A stretch of 64,000 bases of DNA from Proteiniphilum sp. UBA4977 (lineage in GTDB: Bacteria > Bacteroidota > Bacteroidia > Bacteroidales > Dysgonomonadaceae). Below the pieces are notes generated by a model, which made no database searches, was not told where the DNA came from, and worked only from the letters and a program-made list of their open reading frames with translations. Location of the stretch: NCBI GenBank assembly GCA_002398565.1, contig DGZP01000018.1, positions 28,439 to 92,438 of the forward strand, read 5' to 3'. Numbering within the stretch: the stretch's first letter is position 1; each line of letters starts with the position of its first letter. Below, piece after piece: positions 27,461 through 36,419 of this stretch. The position numbers were made by a program, and so were the translations under genes.

Positions 27461-28696
27461 CTATTTCTGGAATTCAATAAAATTATCCATAAAAGAATAA
27501 TTAAACTGGGTTTGTTTTAATAGCGTATCTTGTTCGATGGTCCGGTTTGCAAACAAGCCATTTAGTATCCAGGGATCACTGGTACTCTTAAAATCCTGAT
27601 TATAGGGAAAACTTTGCCGAATAGCATATGTCGCTACCAGGAACCGGGGATTTCCAGTCATCAAAGTATATGCCTCGTGCAGGTAATGTTTTCTCGATTC
27701 AAACCAGTGACTATTCTTTAAAAAAGCATACCACTCACTCATTGGGCGGGGATGTTTCAATGCATAATCAATGTACTGGTAATTTTTCCATGCCGGATCA
27801 ATTTGCCACGCCATGGCAAAGGTTTCTGAAACAGCATCTGTCAGATGAGATTTCCAATATTTCATCAAAGAAAATTCAGTTACGATAATCTTTTGGTTCT
27901 CCCGAATCCTGTTGCTCACAAAACTTAACGCCGCTGGTATATGTTCCATTTCAGAATGATGGATATGTATATCGATACCCGCAATACCCGGCTCTTCTTC
28001 AACAAAGGAAAGCAAGCTGTTTACAGCTGCGGTTTGCCAGGTTTCCTCATACAAATTATTGAAAGCACCAACAAAAATCGGAACATCCCGATCGGGATGA
28101 CCGTCACGAAACTGCATCACCACTCGGGCTACCGCTTTATAAAAATCAACCACACGCTGGTCACGTTCGGCAACTTTTGTTTCAATGAACGGTTCATTTC
28201 CAATCACCAACAAGTCGGTACTATACCAAACCTGTTCCAAAAGCTTATTCAAAAAAATCATATAAGCCTTAAAATCCGTACTATTCTCTGCCGGTAGGGA
28301 CTCATTACGTTCCCGGAAGTTCCATTTGATGTTCAGGATGGTTTTGTATCCTTCCTTTTGGAGTGAAAGATAATCCTTGATCCTTTCATCTGAATGCAGT
28401 CCCTTGGTCGAATCGTATAATTGAAAGAAGTCGATAAATCCTCTCACCCAGGTGGTCTTCGTTCGTCTCAAATCATTGAAATTGATAAACTGCAATTGCT
28501 CATTGTAGTTTACCCCAAGTGCCATGGACCAGGTCGAAAGGTCCACCGTATCAAACGGAATATTCCGGGCCGGTTTTTCCGAAAGAGCCTGTTCTTCCGT
28601 TACCGGAAGCATATCATTGCCTGAACAGGAAATTACAAATAACAAGACAACGACAAAAATGGAAATCCTTTTCTTAATACAGTGCCTTATTTTCAT
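27461..28696 (-). CDS. Putative clan GH-A-type TIM-barrel glycosidase lipoprotein
   Basis: 411 residues from the ATG at 28696, with lipobox FVISC (Cys at about 24). I do not recognise a named family. The protein shows the two-glutamate pattern of clan GH-A hydrolases: LLVIGNEPF (Glu at about 168, candidate acid/base after strand 4) and KIIVTEFSLM (Glu at about 274, candidate nucleophile on strand 7), plus GIDIHIHH between them. The spacing of about 106 residues fits the clan. It sits 4 bp downstream of the GH43-like gene, so tight coupling supports a glycan-cleaving role. A non-catalytic or new-family assignment remains possible. Confidence 0.7.
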   Translation of the reverse strand: MKIRHCIKKRISIFVVVLLFVISCSGNDMLPVTEEQALSEKPARNIPFDTVDLSTWSMALGVNYNEQLQFINFNDLRRTKTTWVRGFIDFFQLYDSTKGLHSDERIKDYLSLQKEGYKTILNIKWNFRERNESLPAENSTDFKAYMIFLNKLLEQVWYSTDLLVIGNEPFIETKVAERDQRVVDFYKAVARVVMQFRDGHPDRDVPIFVGAFNNLYEETWQTAAVNSLLSFVEEEPGIAGIDIHIHHSEMEHIPAALSFVSNRIRENQKIIVTEFSLMKYWKSHLTDAVSETFAMAWQIDPAWKNYQYIDYALKHPRPMSEWYAFLKNSHWFESRKHYLHEAYTLMTGNPRFLVATYAIRQSFPYNQDFKSTSDPWILNGLFANRTIEQDTLLKQTQFNYSFMDNFIEFQK

Positions 28697-28700
28697 TTTA

Positions 28701-29870
28701 TTAAAATTTCTGATTCTCATCAGGACCGGGAACGGCATAGGCAGGATCCTTTGCCCGTATATAGAGTTCTCCGTTTTTAAGAAACTTCACCTCTAAAGGG
28801 ACAATGGTTGTTCCCTGCAGATTAACTGTTTGCGCTGTTGCTGAAAGATCGACATCTTGAATCCCCTTGCTGCTAACAGGAGGAACATCTCCATTATAAA
28901 ATGCCGTACACCACCATTTTCCATCCTTTGTCTGAAAAGGGGTGCCATGTCCGAGAAATCTGCCTGCAAACCGTCTTGGACCGTAAGGTCCTACTATTTT
29001 ATCGGCTACAGTATAATAGAGGTTATAAGATCCCTTTCTACCAGTATCGGTGGACCAGGCCGTTCCAAACAAAACATATTTACCTCCGATTTTTTTAATA
29101 GTACATCCCTCATGCCCTATACGACTTATTGTACTTCCGGGATTCTTCGGATCCGGGCGGCTCCCGGACGGCTCAATAAAGACGGGCTCTGTCTCAAAAC
29201 GAGTTAAATCGCTGCTTATCTGAGCGATATATGCATTTGCCCAAATGGCATACCATGTTCCATCATCATCCCTGAATAAGGAAGGATCATGCTTTTTATC
29301 AAAATTTTTGCCCATTGTATGAATCCATGGTCCTTTTACATCGCTACCATCGGAGAGTACAAAACTGCTATTTACCTGAGGGCAATGAACAAGTATCCAT
29401 TTATTCCGGTTTTCATCCCAATGTATTTCAGGAGCCCATATAAAATTCTTGTTTGGACTCTTTACTCCTGCTCTATTTTCATCATCATAATGATACGTAT
29501 CCTTTGTCGTAAAAGATACGCCCTGGTATTCCCAGTCGATGAGACTACGGCTACGCCAGATCTGAACGGTTGCACCAACAATACTTCCTTCAAAAAGACC
29601 CTTATTGTATGGATCTCTGTTCTCACGGGGATCCCCGGGATTGGGCGTGGTGCCGGTCAAATAATAAAAACCATCTGGCGCATAAACGATATAAGGGTCG
29701 CGGATCCAGTGCTTTTTAATATAAAGAGCGCGGTCATGTGACATGAGACCCGATTCTATTTCGGACCCGGACATTACCTGGGGTGTCTGGGCTTCAGCTT
29801 TTACAAATGAAACTGTCAAGAATACGAATAAAAACAGCTTCGATAATCTTATTGGGTTTAGTTTATACAT
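28701..29870 (-). CDS. GH43-like (clan GH-F) beta-propeller glycosidase
   Basis: 389 residues with a Sec signal (KLFLFVFLTVSFVKAEAQ). A five-bladed propeller is suggested by HWIRDPYIVYAPDGFYYLTGT, FIWAPEIHWDENRNKWIL and KKHDPSLFRDDDGTWYAIW. The putative catalytic residues are Asp58 (IRDP), Asp195 (KHDPS) and Glu254 (IGHEGCTI). It is divergent from the other GH43 in the window, so specificity may differ. Arabinose, xylose, galactose or anhydro-sugar ends are all possible. The sulfatase upstream is 44 bp away, and the TIM barrel follows by 4 bp. Confidence 0.82.
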   Translation of the reverse strand: MYKLNPIRLSKLFLFVFLTVSFVKAEAQTPQVMSGSEIESGLMSHDRALYIKKHWIRDPYIVYAPDGFYYLTGTTPNPGDPRENRDPYNKGLFEGSIVGATVQIWRSRSLIDWEYQGVSFTTKDTYHYDDENRAGVKSPNKNFIWAPEIHWDENRNKWILVHCPQVNSSFVLSDGSDVKGPWIHTMGKNFDKKHDPSLFRDDDGTWYAIWANAYIAQISSDLTRFETEPVFIEPSGSRPDPKNPGSTISRIGHEGCTIKKIGGKYVLFGTAWSTDTGRKGSYNLYYTVADKIVGPYGPRRFAGRFLGHGTPFQTKDGKWWCTAFYNGDVPPVSSKGIQDVDLSATAQTVNLQGTTIVPLEVKFLKNGELYIRAKDPAYAVPGPDENQKF

Positions 29871-29914
29871 ACTTTTCTTATTTTTTAAAGAATACGAACC
29901 TACTTATAATAAGA

Positions 29915-31330
29915 TTACTTCATAAAGTGATAATATTTTTTTTTGTAAGCTGATTGTGTGTCTACGGAAATTCCCGGATCATTTTGTTTTTTCATCCATT
30001 TTTCAAGTTCCCGGTAAAGTTTCTTCCTGATTCTGGCATATTCCCGACTGTTAGCCAGATTATTGAATTGATCCGGGTCATCTTTGACAGAATAAAGTTC
30101 ATCGGCTGGCCTGTGATAAAACCGATCGACCAGAAAACGTTCCCTCTCACTTCTCCCTCCTGCACTTTTCCATGATTGCCACCAATTTTCATTATGTGCC
30201 GCAGCCTCTAGATGCTTTTCAAAGTATGTGCTGTCGGGAAGTAAATTCCTGATATAATGATACTCTTCGCTGATAATAGTTCTTATAGGATAGGGCTTTC
30301 CTTCGGGTACATTATTGTGCATACAGTAAACATATTCCCGGTGATTATCCTTTTTGCCGAGTAAAACCTTTAGAAAGCTTTTACCCGACAAATTCTTTTT
30401 TGCTTTTCCTCCGGCAACATCTATCAAAGTAGGCGTAATATCGGCATATTGAACCAGTGCATCTGTCTTTGCACCACCATCAATTACTCCAGGCCATTTA
30501 ACGATTAATCCCGTGTGTACGCCTATATCCCAATTGGTCCACTTTCCCCCGCTAAATTGCCAGCCTTGCTCCGTAGATAGCATCACGATTGTATTTTCAG
30601 CTAATCCTGTCTCCTCAAGCGTTTTAAGAACCTCCCCTACTTGCCTGTCGAAATACGTTATTTCTGCCAGATAGCGCGAATATGCCTCCCGCACCTCAGG
30701 CGTATCTCCCAATGTAGGAGGAAGAATCAATTTTTCGGGCGGATATGCAGACGCATCACCTAAAGTCCAGGGAGCGTGCGGGCTTGTTGAGCATACGAAA
30801 AGACAGAAAGGCTGGTTTCTGTCTTTTTCCATAAATGATTTTATTCCTGAAAGATCTTCTTTTTTCTCCTTGGCCAATACACAATTCTCTTCAAATCCCG
30901 GAACAGCAATATAAGGGAAAACATCCCGTGGCTGTACATGCTTTTTCCCTGTCAAACCCACTCTGTATCCCAGATCGTTCAGGTAATGAAAAACACTCTT
31001 CGTCCCGGGTCTCGACTGAGAATGGTTCCATACACATCCACTTTCCAGGGGATATAATCCTGTATACAACTCATGCCGGCAAGGTACGGACATGGACATC
31101 CCCACATAAGCCCTGTTAAACATGATGCCCTCTTCCGACAATTTATCAATATTGGGAGTCCGGGCATTTTTACCTCCATAGCATCCGATTTCATTATAGG
31201 TACAGTCGTCAGCCATAATAAACAGAACGTTTGGCCTGTTACTTTTCACATTTCCAGGGGCTGAAGATAAAAAAAAGACATTACTCAAATAACTCAATAA
31301 CGTAAAAAAAATTAATCTTACTTTTTTCAT
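29915..31330 (-). CDS. S1-family sulfatase, serine type, atypical motif
   Basis: 471 residues, Sec signal. Alkaline-phosphatase-fold sulfatase with metal residues in LFIMADDCTY (Asp41/42) and the maturation site S81-V-P-C-R, followed by HELYTGLYP. Residue 81 would become formylglycine. Position +3 is Cys where Ser, Ala or Thr is usual. The second signature is GLTGKKHVQP. It is closely related to the sulfatase at 48.96-50.34 kb (shared EGxxYPIRxI and YFEKHL blocks and C-terminal ELEKWM), so both probably remove the same kind of sulfate. It lies between four clustered sulfatase genes and GH43. Confidence 0.92.
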   Translation of the reverse strand: MKKVRLIFFTLLSYLSNVFFLSSAPGNVKSNRPNVLFIMADDCTYNEIGCYGGKNARTPNIDKLSEEGIMFNRAYVGMSMSVPCRHELYTGLYPLESGCVWNHSQSRPGTKSVFHYLNDLGYRVGLTGKKHVQPRDVFPYIAVPGFEENCVLAKEKKEDLSGIKSFMEKDRNQPFCLFVCSTSPHAPWTLGDASAYPPEKLILPPTLGDTPEVREAYSRYLAEITYFDRQVGEVLKTLEETGLAENTIVMLSTEQGWQFSGGKWTNWDIGVHTGLIVKWPGVIDGGAKTDALVQYADITPTLIDVAGGKAKKNLSGKSFLKVLLGKKDNHREYVYCMHNNVPEGKPYPIRTIISEEYHYIRNLLPDSTYFEKHLEAAAHNENWWQSWKSAGGRSERERFLVDRFYHRPADELYSVKDDPDQFNNLANSREYARIRKKLYRELEKWMKKQNDPGISVDTQSAYKKKYYHFMK

Positions 31331-31351
31331 AGCTTCGCTTATTTAGTCATT

Positions 31352-33046
31352 TCATGGTCTCGGAATAACCTTGCAACGTTTCTCCCAATTGAGATAACGT
31401 TGTTCCATTTCCACTACTTTCCTTGGATACTTATCAGAGAGGTCAAACATTTCACTTCTATCCTTATTCAAATCATATAACTCCCATTTCTCACTTTTTG
31501 CGGGCATTACAATTTTCCACCCTGACTGGTCAATTAAAGCTTTTTCATTGAAATGCTCAAAACATATTTCACGATGTGGACGTGCTCTTTTCCCGGTTTT
31601 AAAAACAGACAATAAACTTTTCCCCTCGTAAGGAATAATCTGATTTTCATTATATACCGCCAGATATTTTGCATTGGAGATATCCAAACAGGTTGCCATA
31701 ATATCAATAATATGACCATAACTCCCGTTGATTGTACCCTGTTCCTCTTTTATCATTTTCGGCCAGTGTGCAATGAAAGGTGTACAAATACCCCCTTCAT
31801 ACGTTTTAGCTTTCCAGAAACGGAAGGGAGTATTTACTACATTTGCCCACGCTGGCCCAATGGATGCAAATGTATTTTGAGGCCCCGGAAATACATTTTT
31901 TTCCCTCGGGTAAATGATTGGCTCGCCATTGCGCATTTCTGCAGGTCGATCATTTTCTCCTGGTGAATAGTTCTCGCACTTTTCATTACTGGCCCCGTTA
32001 TCAGACAGGAAGAGTATTAATGTATTTTCGATTTCTCCGGTTTTTTGCAGGGCATCCAATACTTTTCCAATTTCCTTATCCATTCTGTCAACCATTGCTG
32101 CATGTACCGCCATAGCGCGCGCATCCCAATCTTTTTCCGGATTTTCAGACCAGCTATCATTAAATTGACGGGGAGAAAGAAAATTCTCCAGCTTCCCAAA
32201 AAGTTTCATTTTTTTCATACGATCGAAGCGGTCATTTCTGATAGCTTCCCAACCCGCCTTATACTTATCCTCATACTTGGCTATATCTTCAGGTAAAGCA
32301 TGAAGTGGCCAATGTGGAGCGTGGAAGGATAAATAAAGGAAAAAAGGCTTCTCATTCTTCGCGTATCTGTTGACATATGACACGGCACTATCAGCCATGG
32401 CAATGGTTGCATAATAATTATCAGGAACAGTCTTCACGGCTTTGTCTCCATTGACCAGGCTAAAAGGATCAAAGTAATTAATCACGCCATAAATTGTTCC
32501 ATAAAAGTCCTGAAAACCTCTATTTACCGGATAGTTATTTTTGGGAGCAAATTCATCATAATAGACCTGATGCGATAGCCACTGCCGTTGATCCTCCCTC
32601 AATGGTGTTTCAGCCACATGCCACTTCCCCACCATGCCTGTTTGATATCCTGATTCTTTTAACATTTCAGCAATAGTAACGCCATTATGAGTCATAGTAC
32701 CTCTATACCCTGGTTTATGGCTGTCAAATGTCATTCTGCCAATGCCTGCCTGATGTGGATATAACCCGGTCAATAAGGAAGCACGCGTTGGGCAGCTACG
32801 GCCGGCATTATAAAAATGAGTAAATCGAATTCCCTTCATGGCTAAACGGTCCAAGTTTGGTGTTTCAATTTCACTCCCGTAACAGCCGAGATCTGAATAG
32901 CCAAGATCATCAGCTAATATGAGAATAATATTAGGCCTGGAATCATTCTTCGCCTGACTTTTTCCGGAACATGCGAATAAAACGCCACCCAACAATAAAA
33001 TGTGTTTGGGTTTTATTTCGGGTAAATTAAATATAATCTTTTGCAT
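31352..33046 (-). CDS. S1-family sulfatase (arylsulfatase A-like), serine type
   Basis: 564 residues. The N-terminal hydrophobic segment HILLLGGVLFAC resembles a lipobox. Metal site ILADDLGYSDLGCYG, maturation motif S84-C-P-T-R in YNAGRSCPTRASLLTG, and the second signature GYQTGMVGKWHV are present. It is a tandem paralogue of the next upstream gene (33.05-34.68 kb), sharing RSCPTRASL-TGL-PHQ-GIG, the FFLYLSFHAPHWP-like block and the WELYDL-KDRSEM-DLS tail. It probably releases sulfate esters in the periplasm. The sugar position is unknown. Confidence 0.92.
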   Translation of the reverse strand: MQKIIFNLPEIKPKHILLLGGVLFACSGKSQAKNDSRPNIILILADDLGYSDLGCYGSEIETPNLDRLAMKGIRFTHFYNAGRSCPTRASLLTGLYPHQAGIGRMTFDSHKPGYRGTMTHNGVTIAEMLKESGYQTGMVGKWHVAETPLREDQRQWLSHQVYYDEFAPKNNYPVNRGFQDFYGTIYGVINYFDPFSLVNGDKAVKTVPDNYYATIAMADSAVSYVNRYAKNEKPFFLYLSFHAPHWPLHALPEDIAKYEDKYKAGWEAIRNDRFDRMKKMKLFGKLENFLSPRQFNDSWSENPEKDWDARAMAVHAAMVDRMDKEIGKVLDALQKTGEIENTLILFLSDNGASNEKCENYSPGENDRPAEMRNGEPIIYPREKNVFPGPQNTFASIGPAWANVVNTPFRFWKAKTYEGGICTPFIAHWPKMIKEEQGTINGSYGHIIDIMATCLDISNAKYLAVYNENQIIPYEGKSLLSVFKTGKRARPHREICFEHFNEKALIDQSGWKIVMPAKSEKWELYDLNKDRSEMFDLSDKYPRKVVEMEQRYLNWEKRCKVIPRP

Positions 33047-33052
33047 AAGTTT

Positions 33053-34678
33053 TTAATTCTTTTTTCTTTGTGCACTCTCTAATTCCTGTATCCTTGACCA
33101 ATCCGTTTCTACCATAGAATTTTGTGCCCATTTATACCACATTTTTTTCATTTCTTCCACTTTGTCGGGCATTTGTTTTGAGAGATCGAGCATTTCTGTC
33201 CTGTCTCTCCTCACGTTATATAACTCCCAATTTTCAGGTTTTTTGTCATCCCATGCCATTACCAGTTTATAATCTCCTAACCGAACAGCCCTGTTACCCT
33301 CATGTTCCCAAAAAACAGGTTCTTTATGCACAGGCTTATCCTTTCCCCTTAACTGGCTCATAAAGCTTTTTCCCTGCAACGGATGAATACTGTTCCCCTT
33401 ATATTTCCTTGGGTAGCGGGTTTTTGCGAGGTCAACACAGGTAGCCATAATGTCGGGAAGGTAAGCAAATTCCCCGAGTATACTTCCCTCATTTTTTTCA
33501 GGGATACCACCAGGCCATGAAACTATACAAGGTGTAGATATTCCCCCTTCATGCACCCAGTGCTTGTACCTTCTTAAGGGAGTATTTGAAGCATTGGCCC
33601 AGGCTTGTCCATAGGTAAGGAAATAACCTTCTTTGGTTTCAAGTTGAGTAGCCGGTCCTCCTCCCAGCATACCTCCTTCTGCACATGCTCCGTTATCGTT
33701 AAGAAAAATGATGATTGTATTCTCTGCCAAATTATTTGATTCCAGATAGTTCATCAATCTTCCGATATTCGTATCCATCTGTTCAACCTGGGCAGCATAG
33801 ATAGCCATACGCAAATCCATCTCTTTTTTCTTATCTTCATCCAGACTTTCCCAACTTTTTGAATCGTCAGGTGAAAACAAGTCGCCTGGTTTTACCAACC
33901 CCATATCCACCATCCGGCGATATCTTTCTTGTCTCAACACACTCCACCCTTTCATATATTTGCCTTTGTATTTATCTACAATTTCCTGCGGCGCCTGTAT
34001 AGGCCAATGAGGAGCATTATAGGCCAAATAAAGGAAAAAAGGCCGGTCACTATCCGTTTCACGGGCTTCCCTGATAAAATCTACAGCATAATCTGTAAAA
34101 GCATTTGTGGTATAATAATCCGGATCGCTTATGGTCATCTCCTTATTGTTAAGAGTAATACCCCTTGGGTGTGTCGGCTTGAAAAAGTTGGTAGCTCCCG
34201 CCAGAATTCCGTAAAACCGGTCGAATCCCCTTTGTAATGGCCATTGTTCTTTCTTATGCATGCCAAGGTGCCATTTTCCAGTCATCAAGGTAGTATATCC
34301 GGCTTCTTTCAATACCTCCGCGATGGTTACACTGTTCCTGTTCAGAAAGCCGCGATAACCGGGAAGGTTAATATCGAAAGCGACAGGATTCTCCGGATCA
34401 TTTGTCATATGCCCTATTCCCGTCTGATGAGGATGAAGTCCCGTCATCAGAGAGGCCCGTGTAGGGCAGCTCCGGCCCGAATTGTAAAACTGAGAGAATC
34501 TCACCCCTTTACGGGCCAACGCATCGAGATGGGGTGTACTGATCTCTCCTCCGTAACATCCAAGATCAGAATATCCCATGTCGTCCGACATGATCAGAAT
34601 AATATTGGGTCTTTGGGAAAACCCGTTCATTGAACAGGTCACCGCAATTGAAATTGTTGATATTTTTGTAATATTCAT
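33053..34678 (-). CDS. S1-family sulfatase (arylsulfatase A-like), serine type
   Basis: 541 residues with a weak N-terminal signal (ISTISIAVTCSMNGFSQ). Metal residues lie in LIMSDDMGYSDLGCYGG, the formylglycine site is Ser70 in S-C-P-T-R, and TLMTGKWHLG is the second signature. It is the tandem paralogue of the 31.35-33.05 kb gene, only 6 bp upstream of it. The two have diverged through most of the sequence, so the duplication is not recent or was followed by specialisation, perhaps for different sulfate positions on one polymer. Confidence 0.92.
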   Translation of the reverse strand: MNITKISTISIAVTCSMNGFSQRPNIILIMSDDMGYSDLGCYGGEISTPHLDALARKGVRFSQFYNSGRSCPTRASLMTGLHPHQTGIGHMTNDPENPVAFDINLPGYRGFLNRNSVTIAEVLKEAGYTTLMTGKWHLGMHKKEQWPLQRGFDRFYGILAGATNFFKPTHPRGITLNNKEMTISDPDYYTTNAFTDYAVDFIREARETDSDRPFFLYLAYNAPHWPIQAPQEIVDKYKGKYMKGWSVLRQERYRRMVDMGLVKPGDLFSPDDSKSWESLDEDKKKEMDLRMAIYAAQVEQMDTNIGRLMNYLESNNLAENTIIIFLNDNGACAEGGMLGGGPATQLETKEGYFLTYGQAWANASNTPLRRYKHWVHEGGISTPCIVSWPGGIPEKNEGSILGEFAYLPDIMATCVDLAKTRYPRKYKGNSIHPLQGKSFMSQLRGKDKPVHKEPVFWEHEGNRAVRLGDYKLVMAWDDKKPENWELYNVRRDRTEMLDLSKQMPDKVEEMKKMWYKWAQNSMVETDWSRIQELESAQRKKN

Positions 34679-34697
34679 CTTATGTTGAATGTAAAAT

Positions 34698-36089
34698 CTA
34701 TTCTTCTCCTATCTGTCCCCTGGAATTCCGGAACTGATGCTCGGTGGCTTTCATTTCTGTCGGCTGCCCCTCATCTCCACACGCCTTCATCCACTGCTTC
34801 AGAACCTGATCCATTCTTTTGACAATAGAAGCATTTTCGGGCAAATCAGCAATATTCTCCATACAATAACTGTCATTCTCTATATCATATAACTCAATGG
34901 CCGGCCTATGCTGATACCTATGGGTTATCATCGCTGCAAACGGATCGTTTTCAGCCACCTCTTTCCATCGCTTGAATAATTTACCTGCAGTCTCCGTATT
35001 CTGGAAAGTCATTTCCGGTGTAAGATTTACGATATAGCGATATTTCTTGTCTGCAACCGCGCGGATACCGAAATACTCACTCCCGCCGAAAATTCCACGT
35101 GTGGTATGAATAGAGAATGTATACTGCTTATGTTCGGTCTTTTTGTTGGTCAGTACGCCAAGGAAGCTTTTCCCGTCCAGTTCACCTTGCGCCTTTGCTC
35201 CTGCCATTTCCAGGAATGTAGGTAAAATATCCACATACTCCACAATGGCATCGGAGGTTGTACTGGATTGAACAACTCCGGGCCACCTTACGATACAGGC
35301 CGATTTCACTCCTGGTTCGTAAAGAGTCCATTTGGCAAATGGCAGACTATTTCCCTGTTCACTTAAAAAAACTACCGCGGAATTATCCCTGACCTTTTTT
35401 TCATCCAAAATTTTAAGCAATTTACCGAATTCAGCATCCATATAATTTATTTCAGCCAAATAATCACAGAACTTTTCTCTCGTTTCCGGAATATCGACAT
35501 AAAATGGAGGTAATTTAATTTTTTCCGGATTAAACTGACTGGGATTTCCCTTATTCCATGGCGTATGCGGTTGCCTCGACATGACAAACAGGCAAAAGGG
35601 AGTACCTTCCGACCGACATTCACTGATAAAGTTGTCAATTGCGTCGAAGTTCAGGTCACCTCCTTTCGAGGTATCCACATACAAATCCCAATCAAAAACA
35701 GAAGAAGGTGCTACATGTGATTTTCCTATTAGTGCTACTTTATAACCTGCGGGCTTTAAATGCTGAACGATGCTTAAGGTTCCCTCTTTTGCCATTGTAT
35801 GATTGGGATATGCACCTGTTTTCACCGGCCACAAGCCGGTTAGCAGGTTATGCCTGGTTGGAGAACTCATCGGAGCCGCCTCGTACGCTTTCGTAAATCG
35901 CATTCCTTCACTGGCAAAGTTATCGATGTGGGGCGTTTTGGAATCAACACTCCCGTAACAGCCTATGTCGTAATGAGAGCAATCATCCGCCATAAACAAT
36001 ACCAGATTGGGTTTATGGGATTTTTGTGCAGACAATGAAAATATCGATAGTCCGGTGATAGCTACAGTATAAACAGATTTTCGTATCAT
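34698..36089 (-). CDS. S1-family sulfatase, serine type
   Basis: 463 residues with Sec signal MIRKSVYTVAITGLSIFSLSAQ. Metal site LFMADDCSHYDIGCYG, maturation motif S75-S-P-T-R followed by HNLLTGLWPVKTGAYPNH, and KVALIGKSHVAP are visible. Length and layout place it with the short (about 465 residue) sulfatases at 29.9 and 48.9 kb rather than with the tandem arylsulfatase pair. It heads a run of four closely spaced sulfatase genes (gaps 19, 6 and 21 bp). Upstream lies a 330-bp spacer holding a SusD remnant. Confidence 0.92.
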   Translation of the reverse strand: MIRKSVYTVAITGLSIFSLSAQKSHKPNLVLFMADDCSHYDIGCYGSVDSKTPHIDNFASEGMRFTKAYEAAPMSSPTRHNLLTGLWPVKTGAYPNHTMAKEGTLSIVQHLKPAGYKVALIGKSHVAPSSVFDWDLYVDTSKGGDLNFDAIDNFISECRSEGTPFCLFVMSRQPHTPWNKGNPSQFNPEKIKLPPFYVDIPETREKFCDYLAEINYMDAEFGKLLKILDEKKVRDNSAVVFLSEQGNSLPFAKWTLYEPGVKSACIVRWPGVVQSSTTSDAIVEYVDILPTFLEMAGAKAQGELDGKSFLGVLTNKKTEHKQYTFSIHTTRGIFGGSEYFGIRAVADKKYRYIVNLTPEMTFQNTETAGKLFKRWKEVAENDPFAAMITHRYQHRPAIELYDIENDSYCMENIADLPENASIVKRMDQVLKQWMKACGDEGQPTEMKATEHQFRNSRGQIGEE

Positions 36090-36147
36090 AAGGGAAGAAA
36101 TCAGAATTAATAAATCACATTAAAGAATTCTTTATTAGGCGTATCTA

Positions 36148-36366
36148 TCAGTTATCTTTACCTGCCGAATAGCCCGGATTCTGTACACATAGTGAATTGG
36201 CATTTATCTCAGTCTGCGGGATCGGAAAAAGCTTATGATGATCGGCGGCATGTGCAATACCCCTTGCTTTGGCTGAACTTATAAACTTATCCATCGGGAT
36301 AAGATTCCGACGACGAATCTTTCTCCCGATGAATTCTAATTTAAAGTGCCCACGATGATATCGCAA
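36148..36366 (-). pseudogene. C-terminal remnant of a SusD/RagB gene
   Basis: The last roughly 40 codons of this 72-codon frame read like a SusD C-terminus: ADHHKLFPIPQTEINAN, then CVQNPGYSAGKDN before a stop. The HKLFPIP...QNPGY block is the family's typical tail and is also seen at the ends of the four intact SusD proteins here. No upstream SusD sequence and no signal peptide are present between it and the sulfatase ending at 36420, so about 90% of the gene is gone. The earlier codons (RRRNLIPMDKF) are not convincing SusD. It is probably untranslated or a short relic of a deletion. Confidence 0.75.
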
Positions 36367-36419
36367 GCAATAAAGATTGCAACATCGATCTCACATTTTT
36401 ACGGGTAAGGATTTTATAC

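Noticed and set aside
36291..36366. Further SusD sequence in the upstream part of the remnant frame
   Set aside because: Codons before the AHAADHHKLFPIP block do not resemble the SusD pattern seen in the four intact copies, so the remnant boundary is placed near 36290.
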